Of a DNA stretch of 64,000 nt, positions 1 through 12,481 are shown one piece after another. The notes under the pieces are model-generated. The model searched no databases. It saw nothing but the letters and a program-made list of their open reading frames with translations, and was not told the DNA's origin. The position numbers and the translations under genes are program-made. Numbering within the stretch: position 1 is the first letter of the stretch; every line of letters begins with the position of its first letter. The stretch comes from Isoetes taiwanensis (Eukaryota > Streptophyta > Lycopodiopsida > Isoetales > Isoetaceae): positions 6,328,992 through 6,392,991 of the forward strand of contig JAJEKV010000017.1 in the NCBI GenBank assembly GCA_021234155.1, in the 5' to 3' direction.

Positions 1-1225
1 CATGAACTAAACTTCAGCAGATTCGTAGCCCAACTATCCTAAAATTAAAGTTTCCCTCTACTTTCACATTCGCACAGCATAAACTTCATAATACTTAAGT
101 AGTATACTTCCATTTTCAATATTTAGATACTCGTTGAACACCTAAGAAGCTTCTCTACAATACCGATTTAGGGTCACCTTTTTCAAATACCCAAGGACTG
201 AATTTACTTATAGATGCCTGCCCACGTTTTAAAGTGTAATTTCACAAGGATATCACCATTGCTTATGTTTGATTACTCATCAAAAAGCTGAAAAGATGCA
301 CTACAACCACTATTAGAGACCATTTTTTCCAATTAGCAATTTAACAAGTCCAGAAATAAAGTAAAAAGTCTGCTGTCACACTTACAACAGAAAATTCAAA
401 GAGCCATATATTCTAAACCATGCATCCAAATTATATTCTAAACCATGCATCCAAATTGAACGAATAGACACTCATTGGAAAGCTGAACATATTCCCTACA
501 ACTTCTATTAGATCCACGTTTACCAGATTCGTAGCCTAAGTACCCTAAATCTAAGGTTTCCCTCTGCTTTCACAATGACATAGCAGAAACTTCGAAGTGT
601 TGTAACCTAAACTGTATATCTCCATCTTCGACGCCTAGATATTCATTGAGCACCTAAAAACATGTTCTAGAATACTTATTAGACTCAACTTTTGTAAAAA
701 CAAAGCCTAAGTAACTTAAAAATATGCTTGAAATCTGTGTAAGACATGCTTTACTTGCAGCACTACCCACTAAAAGTTAAAGATGTCAGCCCTACATTTT
801 AGAAGGAAGGAAGGAAGGAAGTTTATTTTAACGTCCACGGAGGCCGGAGGCCTATGAGACGGCACAGAACAGGCAAAAAAGCACCATTCCTTATGTTTAG
901 ATATTCATCAAAAAGGTCATAAGATGCCCCACAACTCCAACTACAGGCCATTATTTCAAATTAGCCACTTAACTAGTCTAAAAATAAAGTAAAAGGTTTG
1001 TTGTTCACACTTTTACAGCAGAAAATTCAGAGAGTCATAACTTCTGAACCATGCATCCAAATTGGATGATTAGACACACATTGGAAAGATGAACATATTC
1101 TCTACAACTGTTATTAGAGCAAACTTTAGCAAATTTGCACTTTAGATACTCTAAAATTAATGCTAAACACTGCTTTCGCCATTTCGTAGCAGAAGACTTT
1201 AGCTTGGAAACTTCACATGGACGCT
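1..1225. repeat. Diverged ~600-bp tandem duplication (two copies plus a partial third)
   Basis: Blocks recur in the same order: an 'agattcgtag' block near 15 and 527 with a weaker match near 1130; a 'tcatcaaaaag' block near 278 and 907; an 'accatgcatccaaatt' block near 418 and 1048. The period is about 520-620 bp and copies differ at many positions, so the duplication is old. Copy 2 carries an extra insert at about 802-880 that begins with a (GGAA)n run. No coding potential is convincing in any frame. Confidence 0.7.
803..821. repeat. (GGAA)n microsatellite
   Basis: Four to five GGAA units, followed by GC-rich sequence (to about 880) that is absent from the other copy of the surrounding duplication. 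It marks a small insertion. Confidence 0.8.
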
Positions 1226-2901
1226 TATCCTTTTCCCTGCAATAAGTATTCCAATCTAGTTTGTATTCCAATTCCACGGACGCTTATCCCCTATCTAGCA
1301 TAACTCATGGAACTTCTCAGCTTTCAAAGCTACACAACCAATGCTGCAACATGTAATATTTTATTCTAACTACGATGCATTATATAAACTTGCAATATTG
1401 AAGTTTTACATTAAAAAGACTTAAAAGAACATGAATGGCGTCCTCTTGATTCATGATTTAGTCATGCGTTTCTGGGACAAAGATTAGATCAGGATCTGGT
1501 TCACTTTCTTTGTTCTTATCTCCATACAGGTCTACTTCAATTCTATGCACAAACACCGAGAAAATATGCAGGACCCTTGGAAACAAAGCTAAAATGATTG
1601 AGCAAATGAGTAGCTTGAGAAAAGGAAGATTGGATTTTTGCAGTCTTCAAAGGCAATAATGGATGCAAAGACAAAGCCAGTGGATGTTTTTGTTTAAAGA
1701 AGTGCATCCTGCCCATCTTTACCTATCTCTGCACAAATAAAAGCATCGAGTAAATTTGAGATATTCGTCAATAAAACACACCATTACATGCAGTTCTGCT
1801 TGAAAATTTTCACATAATCCTTCCTACAAAGTTTCAAGTCGTTGCCAAATTCGAACCCATTTTGCGAACTGCTTCCAATTTAGCTACAGAAACATCAAAA
1901 GCTCAACTATTCAGGCACATAACAACCCATTTAAAAATACGCATCAAACCCATTTCCTCAATTTTAGATACACGAAGATTTAGAACTCAAAAGTTGAAGC
2001 CAAATGGTTTTGTCGATAGAGTTACCTGGCTTGTTTCTTCATGCCCCTGCACCCCAGTTGTAGAAGCTGCAAGTCATCCTTCGCATAGCATCAAGGTCCG
2101 GCGATACAAACAGATGGGCGGGCCAGAAATACCTAGCATTAACCTGTGCTGAAGAGATTCGGCGGCCTCAATAGAATCAACTAGCTAGTTGCTATGGAAA
2201 ACGAGTTTGTGAAGAATATCCATGGCTGGAGGCAGAGGCATCCCGAGCCCAGGTTGCGACCAGGCAGCCAGTTCGTCACGGCGCCATGCCTATATCCGAT
2301 GCTCTGCGATGCATCTTATCCGTCCGGTATGCCACGTCGGCATAAACCGATGGCCAAAATGGGGGTTTTATTGAATCTCAACCGTTGAATTTTATTAAAT
2401 GACTATGACTCAACGGCCACGATCTTAAAATAGAAGATTGAGTACTGATGATGTTGAGGTGAATTCTTAAAAGTTGTGCATCCATCTTGCAGTCTATGGA
2501 ATCATGTCTTTGATCTTTTCTATGAATACATTTATTTAACTACATGTAGCTACAATGTCTTCCTAAATCTTTATTTATGCAGCTTGTACTGTTCAACGTC
2601 TTCCCTATAATTGAGTGATTGCTTAAAGGGTGTGTTATATTACGTAAAGATGTAGTCTTCTTCATTTTGAAATAGATAGAGGTGATATAAAGAAAATAGC
2701 AATTCTCCTAAGCAACTTAAAAGGCTGCCACATTATTGATGGGAATACCATTATTGATGGGAATAGAGAGTTGGTTGCATTGTCTAGCAATGCGAAGCGC
2801 CCAGAGGTCCAGTTCGAAAAAGGAATCCTTTCATTTGAGAGGAGGGTATATCATACACCATTCAAGCTTCGCACAATTTTCAAAACTATAAGTGTGCCGG
2901 T
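1226..2901. other. Gene-poor AT-rich stretch
   Basis: Short ORFs only. One stretch on the minus strand (about 1458-1656) could be a last exon; see the separate entry. Otherwise I see no gene, RNA or mobile-element structure. Confidence 0.4.
1458..1656 (-). CDS. Possible terminal exon, unrecognised product
   Basis: An open minus-strand stretch of about 65 codons ends at a TAA (1458-1460). It has a hydrophobic segment (LLICSIILALFPRVL) followed by a charged tail ending VPETHD. A possible acceptor AG lies at the upstream end. The length is not far from chance expectation and no partner exon or family is evident, so this is only a candidate. Confidence 0.18.
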
Positions 2902-2949
2902 AAGAGAAATGTTCGCGACGGCGTTGGCCGCCGTGATAAATTTCTTGTA
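2902..2949 (+). repeat. Dispersed 48-bp imperfect palindrome, copy 1
   Basis: It starts AAGAGAAATGTT, has a GC-rich centre around TTGGCCGCC and ends ATAAATTTCTTGTA. The two halves are imperfect inverted complements (GAAAT against ATTTC, GCGGC against GCCGC). The same unit, in the same orientation, occurs at 28591-28639 and 63809-63856, with different flanks. Confidence 0.75.
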
Positions 2950-3575
2950 TCTTAACATATATAAACCTCAAGGGGAAGATTCTTTTTCCGGAAGGAAAAA
3001 ATAGGGAGAGAAAAAAAGGCCAGAGAAAATAGAAGTGAAAGGAAAAAATGTTAGACGTGTCGAAGATTTGAAATGCTGTGTCTGATTTTAGGAGACAGAA
3101 AAGAATCGGTGATTTCCGCGCGGATTCGATCTGGACGGAACAGTGTGGACTGGATTTGATTGTTGTGCAGCTGGATGAAGACAGTTTGCTAATGAAAAGG
3201 TGTCGTTTTTGTGTTTTTTTTTTCCAGTTTTGTTATTGTATTATAGGTGTAGTAAACACGTGGCTATGGCGGCCGCAGGGGCAGCTGCGGACGCCTATCG
3301 GAGGACCTTTAGCCTCCACCCTTCTTTGCTTCGAAGCCGCTCCTAATTTCCCCATGTTTTGTCCCTTTTCTTGCTTTTAGGGTTTTTCTTTTAGCGTCGG
3401 CTCCCTTTATTTAGGGTTCAATTGGAATTTTGTATGATTCGCTTTTTGGCTGTGCATCTTGGTAAGAATCTGTAGTCAAGATTGCATCATGGTTTTTGGC
3501 ACAATGGTTCATATTGATGATTTTTTTTCTTTGCATGGCAGGCATAATTTGACCCAGTACTGGGTTGTATCCTTA
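2950..3575. other. Spacer before the satellite array
   Basis: Mixed-composition sequence with short ORFs only. The array begins abruptly at about 3576, where unrelated sequence becomes the recurring 'gtcgaatcgcc' block. Confidence 0.4.
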
Positions 3576-4709
3576 AGAGTCGAATCGCCATTTCGAAGCC
3601 TCCGCAATGCCCGAACGACAAAAAACTTTGGTTTCTACATCGCCGCCGGGGGGCGCTTCAAGAGTTGGATATGTTCTCGGGGCCGGATGTTGGAGTTTTT
3701 GGGCGTTCTCGAACCAGGTTCCTTGAACAAAGGATTCAACGGTCGGATACGAGGCAGAGATCGGGAGTGTGGTCTTTAGCGTCGCCCCGGCGCTTATTAC
3801 CCGAGAAAAGGCTGCCTCGGGGAAGCTTTTGGGGCTCGCCTCCCGGGGGTTTGGACTCTCCCCTCTAATGAGGAGGCCTTGCAAGGTCCTGGCCTTGTTT
3901 GACTTGGGCAAGTGTGCGGCTCGGCTGCCCAACAACAGTTTTGCCCGGACCGTTCTAATGCAAACTATTTGATCTAAACCTTATCCAAAATTTTTGAAAG
4001 TTGGCTTGTATGTTGGCGATGACTTGGGAAGCTAGCGACGAAAAAATCAGAATTTAAGTCCGTATTATGCATTAATTACGAATTTCTGAATGTCTTGCTA
4101 ACGCAAAAGTGGGCCTTGACTTCTAAGCGCCACAGCGGGAGGAGTACAGGTCCAAACTTCATTCCGTCGGTTCCCCTTGCTTCAGCGTTCTCAAGCGCAT
4201 GTGATCGGCCACGCCCCAAGTATAAAAGACCAAAACTTCGGCTGCCCAAAGCGCAAACCACGCTAGAACACGGCAACTCATAGGGTTTACGTTTGGAGGG
4301 CTCTATCCTTGTCGTTGACTAGGACCTTGCCGATGTCTTGGCGTAGGGGGGTGTTGACGCCTTGAGAACGGACCCTAAAAACCACCGAAGCTGCTTGCCC
4401 CAAAAGTCCTCTCCCGAAGGCCACGGTGGACGGACGGGCAACTTTCCCTCTCCGGAAGCGTGATGCGTCTCTCGCCAATGGACTCGTAAGCGTCGACATT
4501 GCTCTAGGGACTAAGTTTTGTGGCGAAGCCCACCCCTTCTCGAAGAAGCGCCAAACTATCTCATGTGCAACACATTCAGTAGTCAATTGGCCTAGGAGGT
4601 GGTCTTTGAATCTTTGCAATGTAGGGCGTAAGTGTTTCTTTCTTTTGCAAAGCTGACCATGTAACTTGGTCCCTAGGGTAATTTTGGCATTAGGGGACGA
4701 TGTGGCGAA

Positions 4710-5827
4710 GTCGAATCGCCATTTCGAACATCCGCTAATGTCGAACGACAAAACACTTTGGTTTCTACATTGTCGCCGCGGGGGCGCCAGCGGTTTGATA
4801 TGTTCTCCGGGGCCGGATGTTGGATTTTTTGGACCTTCGGACAGGTTCCTTGAACAAAGGATTCAACGGTCGGATCACGGGAACAGAGATCGGGAGTGTG
4901 GTCTTTAGCGTCGCCCCGGTGGGGCTGCCGAGAAAAGCTGCCTCGGGGAAGCTTTTGGGGCTCGCCTCACGGGGTTGGACTCTCCCCCCTCTAATGAGGA
5001 GGCCTTGCAAGGTCGGCCTTGTTTGACTTGGGCAAGTGTGCTAGCTTCGGCTGCCCAACAACAAGTTTGCCGGACCGTTCTAATGCAAACTATTTGATCT
5101 AAACCTTATCCAAAAATTTTGGAAGTTGGCACGTATGTTGGCGATGACTTAGGAAACTAGGTGACAAAAATCAGAATTTAAGTCCGTACTATGCATTAAT
5201 TACGAATTTCTGAATGTCTTGCTTCTTCGCAAAAGTGGGCCTTGACTTCTAAGCGCCACAACGGGAGGAGTACAGGTCCAAACTCCATTCCGTCAGTTCC
5301 CCTTGCTTGGCGTTCTCAAGCGCATGTGATCGGCCACGTCCCAAGTGTAAAAGACCAAAACTTCGGCAGCCAAAAGCGCAAACCCCGCTAGAACACGGCA
5401 ACTCATAGGGTTTACGTTTGAGGCTCTATCCTTATCGATTTGACTAGGACCTGGCGGGTGTCTTGGCGTAGAGTGGGGGTGTTGATGCGAGCCACAGACC
5501 CTAAAACCACCCGAAGCGGCGTGCCCAAAAGTCCCTCTCGAAGGCCCCGGGCGACGGACGGGCAACTTCCCCTCTTGGGCAAAGTGGATGCGTCTCGCCA
5601 ATGGACTCGAGCGTCGAGATTGCCCTAGGGACCAAGTTTTGTGGCGGAAGCCCACCTCTTCTCAAGCGCCAAAGTATCTCATGTGCAACACACTTTCGTA
5701 GTCAATTGGCCTAGGAGGTGGTCACGAATCTTTGCAATGTAGAGGCGTAAGTGTTTCTTTCTTTGCAAAACCCGGCCGGTGTAACTTGGTCCCTAGGGTA
5801 ATTTTGGCATTCGGACGATGTGGCGAA
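4710..5827. repeat. Satellite monomer of subtype B (first)
   Basis: Recognised by 'aaaaattttggaag' and 'gaaactag' where most monomers read 'aaaatttttgaaag' and 'gaagctag'. The next monomer is the subtype carrying 'gtggggcttgattt'. The same B-then-C order recurs at 11349 and 16988, which marks a higher-order structure. Confidence 0.75.
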
Positions 5828-8800
5828 GTCGAATCGCCATTTCGAACCTCATAATGCCCCAACGACAAAACACTTTGGTTTTCTAAGCGCATGGCGGCAG
5901 CTTCGGTTTGATATGTTCTCGGGGCCGGATGTTGGATTTTTTCGACCTTTCGGACCGGGTTCCTTGAACAAAGGATTCAGCGGTGGGATACGGAACCGAG
6001 ATCCCGGGAGTGTGGTCTTTAGCGTCGCCCCGGCGGGCGCTGCCAGAAAGGGCTGCCTCGGGAAGCTTTTTGGGGCTCGGGCCTCACGGGGTTCGGACTC
6101 TCCACTCTAATGAGGGAGGCCTTGCAAGGTCCCGGCCTTGTTTGACTTGGGCAAGTGTGCGGCTTCGGCTGCCCAACAACGGCTGCCGGGACCGTTCTAA
6201 TGCAAACTATTTGATCTAAACCTTATCCAAAATTTTTGAAAGTTGGCCTGTATGTTGGCAATGACTTAGGAAGCTAGCTGACACAAAATCAGAATTTAAG
6301 TCCGTACTATGCATTAATTACGAATTCTGAATGTCTTGCTACTACAAAAAGTGGGGCTTGATTTCTAAGCGCCACAGCGGGAGAGTCTGAGGTCCAAACT
6401 CCATTCCGTCAGTTCCCCTTGCTTGGCGTTCTCAATCGCATGTGATCGGCCACGCCCCAAGTGCAAAAGACCAAAACTTCGGCACCAAAGCGCCAAACCC
6501 CGCTGGGAACACGGCAACTCATAGGGTTTACGTTTGGGGGCTCTATCCTTGTCAGATTTGACTAGGACCTGGCCGTGTCTTGGCGTAGGGGGTGTTGGCC
6601 TTGAGCACGGACCCTAAAACCACAGGAAGCGGCTTGCCCCAAAAGTCCTCTCCGAAGGCCCTGGCGGGGGCGGGCCTTCCCTCTCCGGGCAGTGATGTCT
6701 GCGCCAATGGACTCGAGGCGTCGACATTGCCCTAGGGACCAAGTTTTGTGGCGAAGCCCACCCCTTCTCGAAGAAGCGCCAAACAATCTCATGTGCAACA
6801 CACTCGTAGTCAATTGGCCTAGGAGGTGGGCTGAATCTTTTGCAATGTAGAGGCGTAAGTGTTTCTTTCTTTTGCAAACCCCGACCATGTAACTTGGTTC
6901 CTAGGATAATTTTGGCATTAGGACGATGTGGCGGTAAGTCGAATCGCCATTTGAACCTCTCAATGTCCGAACGACAAAACACTTTGGTTTCTACTTTATT
7001 AAGCGTGAGCGGCTTATTTGTTTGATATGTTCTCGGGACGGATGTTGGATTTTTGGACCTTCTCGGACCGGGTTCCTTGAACAAAGGATTCAACGGTCCG
7101 ATCACGGGGAACCGAGATCAGGGAGTGTGGTCTTTAGCGTCGCCCGTGAGGCGCTGGCGGGAAAAGGTTGCCTCGGGGAAGCTTTTGGGGCTCGCCTCAC
7201 GGGGTTGGGACTCTCCCCTCTATTGAGGAGGCCTTGCAAGGTCCCGGCCTTGTTTGACTTGGGCAAGTGTGCGGCTCAACCCCAACAACAGTAATGCGGG
7301 ACCTATTTGATCTAAACCTTATCCAAAATTTTTGAAAGTTGGCTGTATGTTGGCGATGACTTAGGAAGCTAGTGACAAAAATCAGAATTTAAGTCCGTAC
7401 TATGCATTAATTACGAATTTCTGAATGTCTTGCTCTTTGCAAAAAGTGGGCCTTGACTTCTAAGCGCCACAACGGGAGGAGTATTGGTCCAAACTTCATT
7501 CCGTCAGTTCCCCTTGCCCGGGCGTTCTCAAGCGCATGTGATCGGCCACGTCCCAAGTGTAAAAGACCAAAACTTCGGCTGACCAAAGCAAAACCTGCTA
7601 CAAAACCCTCATAGGGTTTACGTTTGAGGCTCTATCCTTGTCGGTTGACTAGGACCAGATGTCTTGGCGTAGAGGGGGTGTTGGCCTTGAGGAGAATGGA
7701 CCCTAAAACCACCCGAGGCGGCTTGCCCCAAAAGTCCTCTCCGAAGGCCGGTGACGGACGGGCAACTTCCCCTCTCCGGGAGCAGTGATCTGTCTCTGCC
7801 AATGGACTCCGAGCGTCGAGATTGCCCTAGGGACCAAGTTTTGTGGCGAAGCCCACCCCTTCTCGAAGAAGCGCCAAAGTATCTCATGTGCAACACACTC
7901 GTAGTCAATTGGCCTAGGAGGTGGGCTGGCGAATCTTGCAATGTAGGCGTAAGTGTTTCTTTCTTTTTGCAAAGCGGCCAGGTGTAACTTGGTCCCTAGG
8001 GTAATTTTGGCATTCGGGCGATGTGGCAAAGTCGAATCGCCATTTGAACCTCGCAATGTCCGAACGACAAAACACTTTGGTTTCTACATCGTCGCCCGCG
8101 ATGACGCGGCAGCGGTTTGATATGTTCTCGGGGACGGATGTTGGATTTTTGGACCTTCTCGGACCCAGGTTCCTTGAACAAAGGATTCAACGGCCGGATC
8201 ACGGAACCGAGATCCGAGTGTGGTCTTTAGCGTCGCCCCGTGAGCTTTTGCCAGAAAAGGCTGCCTCGGGAAGCTTTTTGGGGCTCGTCTCACGGGTTGG
8301 ACTCTCCACTCTAATGAGGAGGCCTTGCAAGGTCTGGCATTGTTTGACTTGGGCAAGTGTGCCCATTTCATTGCCCAACAACGGTTTGCGGACCGTTCTA
8401 ACGCAAACTATTTGATTTAAACCTTATCCAAAATTTTTGAAAGTTGGCACGTATGTTGGCAATGACTTAGGAAGCTAGCTGACACAAAATCAGAATTTAA
8501 GTCCGTACTATGCATTAATTACGAATTTCTTTAATGTCTTGCTCTTTGCAAAAGTGGGCCTTGACTTTCTAACCGCCACAACGGAGGTCTGAGGTCCAAA
8601 CTCCATTCCGTCGGTTCCCCTTGCTTGGCGTTCTCAAGCGCATGTGATCGCCCACGTCCCAAGTGCAAAAGACCAAAACTTCGGCACCCAAAACGCAAAC
8701 CCCCGCTAGAACACGGCAACTCATAGGGTTTACGTTTGATTGGCTCTATCCTTGTCGATTTGACTAGGACCTTCGCGTAGTGTCTTGGCGTAGAGGGGGT

Positions 8801-11348
8801 GTTGACGCCGAACACCGGACCCTAAAACCACCCGGGCGGCTTGCCCCAAAAGTCCTCTCGAAGGCCTGGCGAGGGGCCGCAACTTCCCCTCTCACGGGCA
8901 GTGATCCATCTCGCCAATGGACTCGGAAGCGTCGACATTGCCCTAGGGACCAAGTTTTGTGGCGAAGCCCCACCCCTTCTCGAAGAAGCCAAACAATCTC
9001 ATGTGCAACACACTCGTAGTCAATTGGCCTAGGAGGTGGGGCTTTGAATCTTGCAATGTAGAGGCGTAAGTGTTTCTTTCTTTTGCAAAACCTGACCATG
9101 TAACTTGGTCCCTAGGATAATTTTGGCATTAGGACGATGTAAGCGAAGTCGAATCGCCATTTGAACCTCCACAATGTCGAACGACAAAACACTTTGGTTT
9201 CTAATCGCCGCCTTGAAGCGCAGCGGTTTGATATGTTCTCGGGACGGATGTTGGATTTTTGGACCTTCTGGGGACCAGGTTCCTTGAACAAAGGATTCAA
9301 CGGTCCGATCACGGGAACCGAGATCGGGGAGTGTGGTCTTTAGCGTCGCCCCGTGGTATTTGGCTGGCGGAAAAGGTTGCCTCGGGGAAGCTTTTGGGGC
9401 TCGCCTCACGGGGTTGGACTCTCCCTCTATTGAGGAGGCCTTGCAAGGTCCTGGCCTTGTTTGACTTGGGCAAGTGTGCCGGCTTCGGCTGCCCAACAAC
9501 AAAGTTGCCGGGCCTATTTGATCTAAACCTTATCCAAATTTTTTGAAAGTTGGCCTGTATGTTGGCGATGACTTAGGAAGCTAGCCGACAAAAAATCAGA
9601 ATTTAAGTCCGTACTATGCATTAATTACTTAATTCTGAATGTCTTGCTCTTTGCAAAAAGTGGGCCTTGACTTCTAACCGCCACAACGGGAGGAGTACAG
9701 GTCCAAACTTCATTCCGTCGGTTCCCCTTGCTTCGCGTTCTCAACTGCATGTGATCGCCACGCCCCAAGTGTAAAAAGACCAAAACTTCGGCAGCCCAAA
9801 GCGCAAACCACGCTAGAACCCTCATAGGGTTTACGTTTGAGGCTCTATCCTTGTCGATTTGACTAGGACCTTCTTGGCCGTGTCTTGGCGTAGAGGGGGG
9901 TGTTGGCCTTGAGAGAATGGACCCTAAAACCACACGAAGCGGCTTGCCCCAAAAGTCCTCTCCCGAAGGCCACGGTGACGGACGGGCAACTTCCCCTCCG
10001 AAGCAGTGATCCGTCTCGCCAATGGACTCGAACGTCGAGATTGCCCTAGGGACCAAGTTTTGTGGCCGAAGCCCACCCCTTCTCGAAGAAGCGCCAAAGT
10101 ATCTCATGTGCAACACACTCGTAGTCAATTGGCCTAGGAGGTGGCTGGCTGAAATCTTTGCAATGTAGGGCGTAAGTGTTTCTTTCTTTTGCAAAGACCG
10201 CGTGTAACTTGTTCCCTAGGGTAATTTTGGCATTCGGACGATGTGGCAAAGTCGAATCGCCATTTCGAGCCTCCGCAATGTCCGACGACAAAACACTTTG
10301 GTTTCTACTTCGCCGCCGCGCATGACGCCAGCGGTTTGATATGTTCTCCGGACGGATGTTGGATTTTTGGACCTTCTCGGACCGGGTTCCTTGAACAAAG
10401 GATTCAGCGGCCGGATACGGAACCAAGATCCGGGAGTGTGGTCTTTAGCGTCGCCCCGTGGGCCGCCAGAAAAGGCTGCCTCGGGAAGCTTTTGGGGCTC
10501 GCCTCCGGGGTTCGGACTCTCCACTCTAATGAGGAGGCCTTGCAAGGTCGGCATTGTTTGACTTGGGCAAGTGTGCCTCATTTTGCCCAACAATTTTGCC
10601 GGACCGTTCTAACTTAAACTATTTGATCTAAACCTTATCCAAAATTTTTGAAAGTTGGCCTCGTATGTTGGCAATGACTTAGGAAGCTAGTGACACAAAA
10701 TCAGAATTTAAGTCCAGGTACTATGCATTAATTACGAATTTTCTTAATGTCTTGCTACCGCAAAAGTGGGCCTTGACTTCTAACCGCCACAGCGGGAGGA
10801 GTACTGGTCCAAACTCCATTCCGTCGGTTCCCCTTGCTTCAGCGTTCTCAATGCATGTGATCGGCCACGTCCCAAGTGCAAAAGACCAAAACTTCGGCAC
10901 CCAAAACGCAAACCCTCGCTAGAACACGGCAACTCATAGGGTTTACGTTTTGAGGCTCTATCCTTGTCGATTTGACTAGGACCTTGCGCCGTGTCTTGGC
11001 GTAGGGGGGTGTTGACGCCGAGAGCACGGACCCTAAAACCACCCGAAGCAGCTTGCCCCAAAAGTCCTCTCTCCGAAGGCCCCGCAGCGGACGAGCAACT
11101 TTCCCTCTCCGGGCAGCGTGATCCTGTCTCACGCCAATGGACTGAACTTCGACATTGCCCTAGGGACCAAGTTTTGTGGCGAAGCCCACCCTTCTCGAAG
11201 AAGCGCCAAACTATCTCATGTGCAACACACTCGTAGTCAATTGGCCTTGAATCTTTGCAATGTAGGGCGTAAGTGTTTCTTTCTTTTGCAAAACCGACCT
11301 TGTAACTTGGTCCCTAGGGTAATTTTGGCATTCGGACGATATAGCGAA

Positions 11349-12481
11349 GTCGAAAACGCCATTTCGAGAACCTCCGCTAATGTCCAGAACGACAAAACAC
11401 TTTGGTTTCTACACCGCCGCCCCGCGGGATGCTTCGCGGTTTGATATGTTCTCGGGGACGGATGTTGGATTTTTTGGACCTTCTCGGACCGGGTTCCTTG
11501 AACAAAGGATTCAACGGTCGGATCACGGAACCAAGATCCGGGAGTGTGGTCTTTAGCGTCGCCCCCGTGAGGCTGCCAGAAAAGGCTGCCTCGGGAAGCT
11601 TTTTGGGGCTCGCCCGGGGTTGGACTCTCCCCTCTAATGAGGAGGCCTTGCAAGGTCCCTGGCCTTGTTTGACTTGGGCAAGTGTGCTATTTCGGCTGCC
11701 CAACAGCAGGCTGCCCGGGACCGTTCTAATGCAAACTATTTGATCTAAACCTTATCCAAAAATTTTGGAAGTTGGCTCTGTATGTTGGCGATGACTTAGG
11801 AAACTAGTGACAAAAATCAGAATTTAAGTCCGTACTATGCATTAATTATTTAATTTACTTAATGTCTTGCTACTCCAAAAGTGGGCCTTGACTTCTAACT
11901 GCCACAACGGGAGGAGTACAGGTCCAAACTCCATTCCGTCAGTTCCCCTTGCTTCGCGTTCTCAACTGCATGTGATCGGCCACGTCCCAAGTGTAAAAGA
12001 CCAAAACTTCGGCAGCCAAAGCGCAAACCCCGCTAGAACACGGCAACTCATAGGGTTTACGTTTGAGGCTCTATCCTTATCGATTTGACTAGGACCTTCT
12101 TGGCCGTGTCTTGGCGTAGAGTGGGGGTGTTGATGCGAGAGCACGGACCCTAAAAACCACCCGAAGCGGCGTGCCCCAAAAGTCCTCTCAGAAGGCCCCG
12201 GCGGACGGACGGGCAACTTCCCTCTTGGGCCGTGATCATCTCTGCCAATGGACTCGAGCGTCGAGATTGCCCTAGGGACCAAGTTTTGTGGCGAAGCCCA
12301 CCTCTTCTCGAAGAAGCGCCAAAGTATCTCATGTGCAACACACTTTCGTAGTCAATTGGCCTAGGAGGTGGGCTTGCTTTGAATCCGCAATGTAGGGCGT
12401 AAGTGTTTCTTTCTTTTGCAAAAGCGGCCAGGTGTAACTTGGTCCCTAGGGTAATTTTGGCATTCCGGACGATGTGGTTAA
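11349..12481. repeat. Satellite monomer of subtype B (second)
   Basis: Carries both B markers and is followed by a 'gtggggcttgattt' monomer, as at 4710 and 16988. It lies six monomers after the first B. Confidence 0.75.
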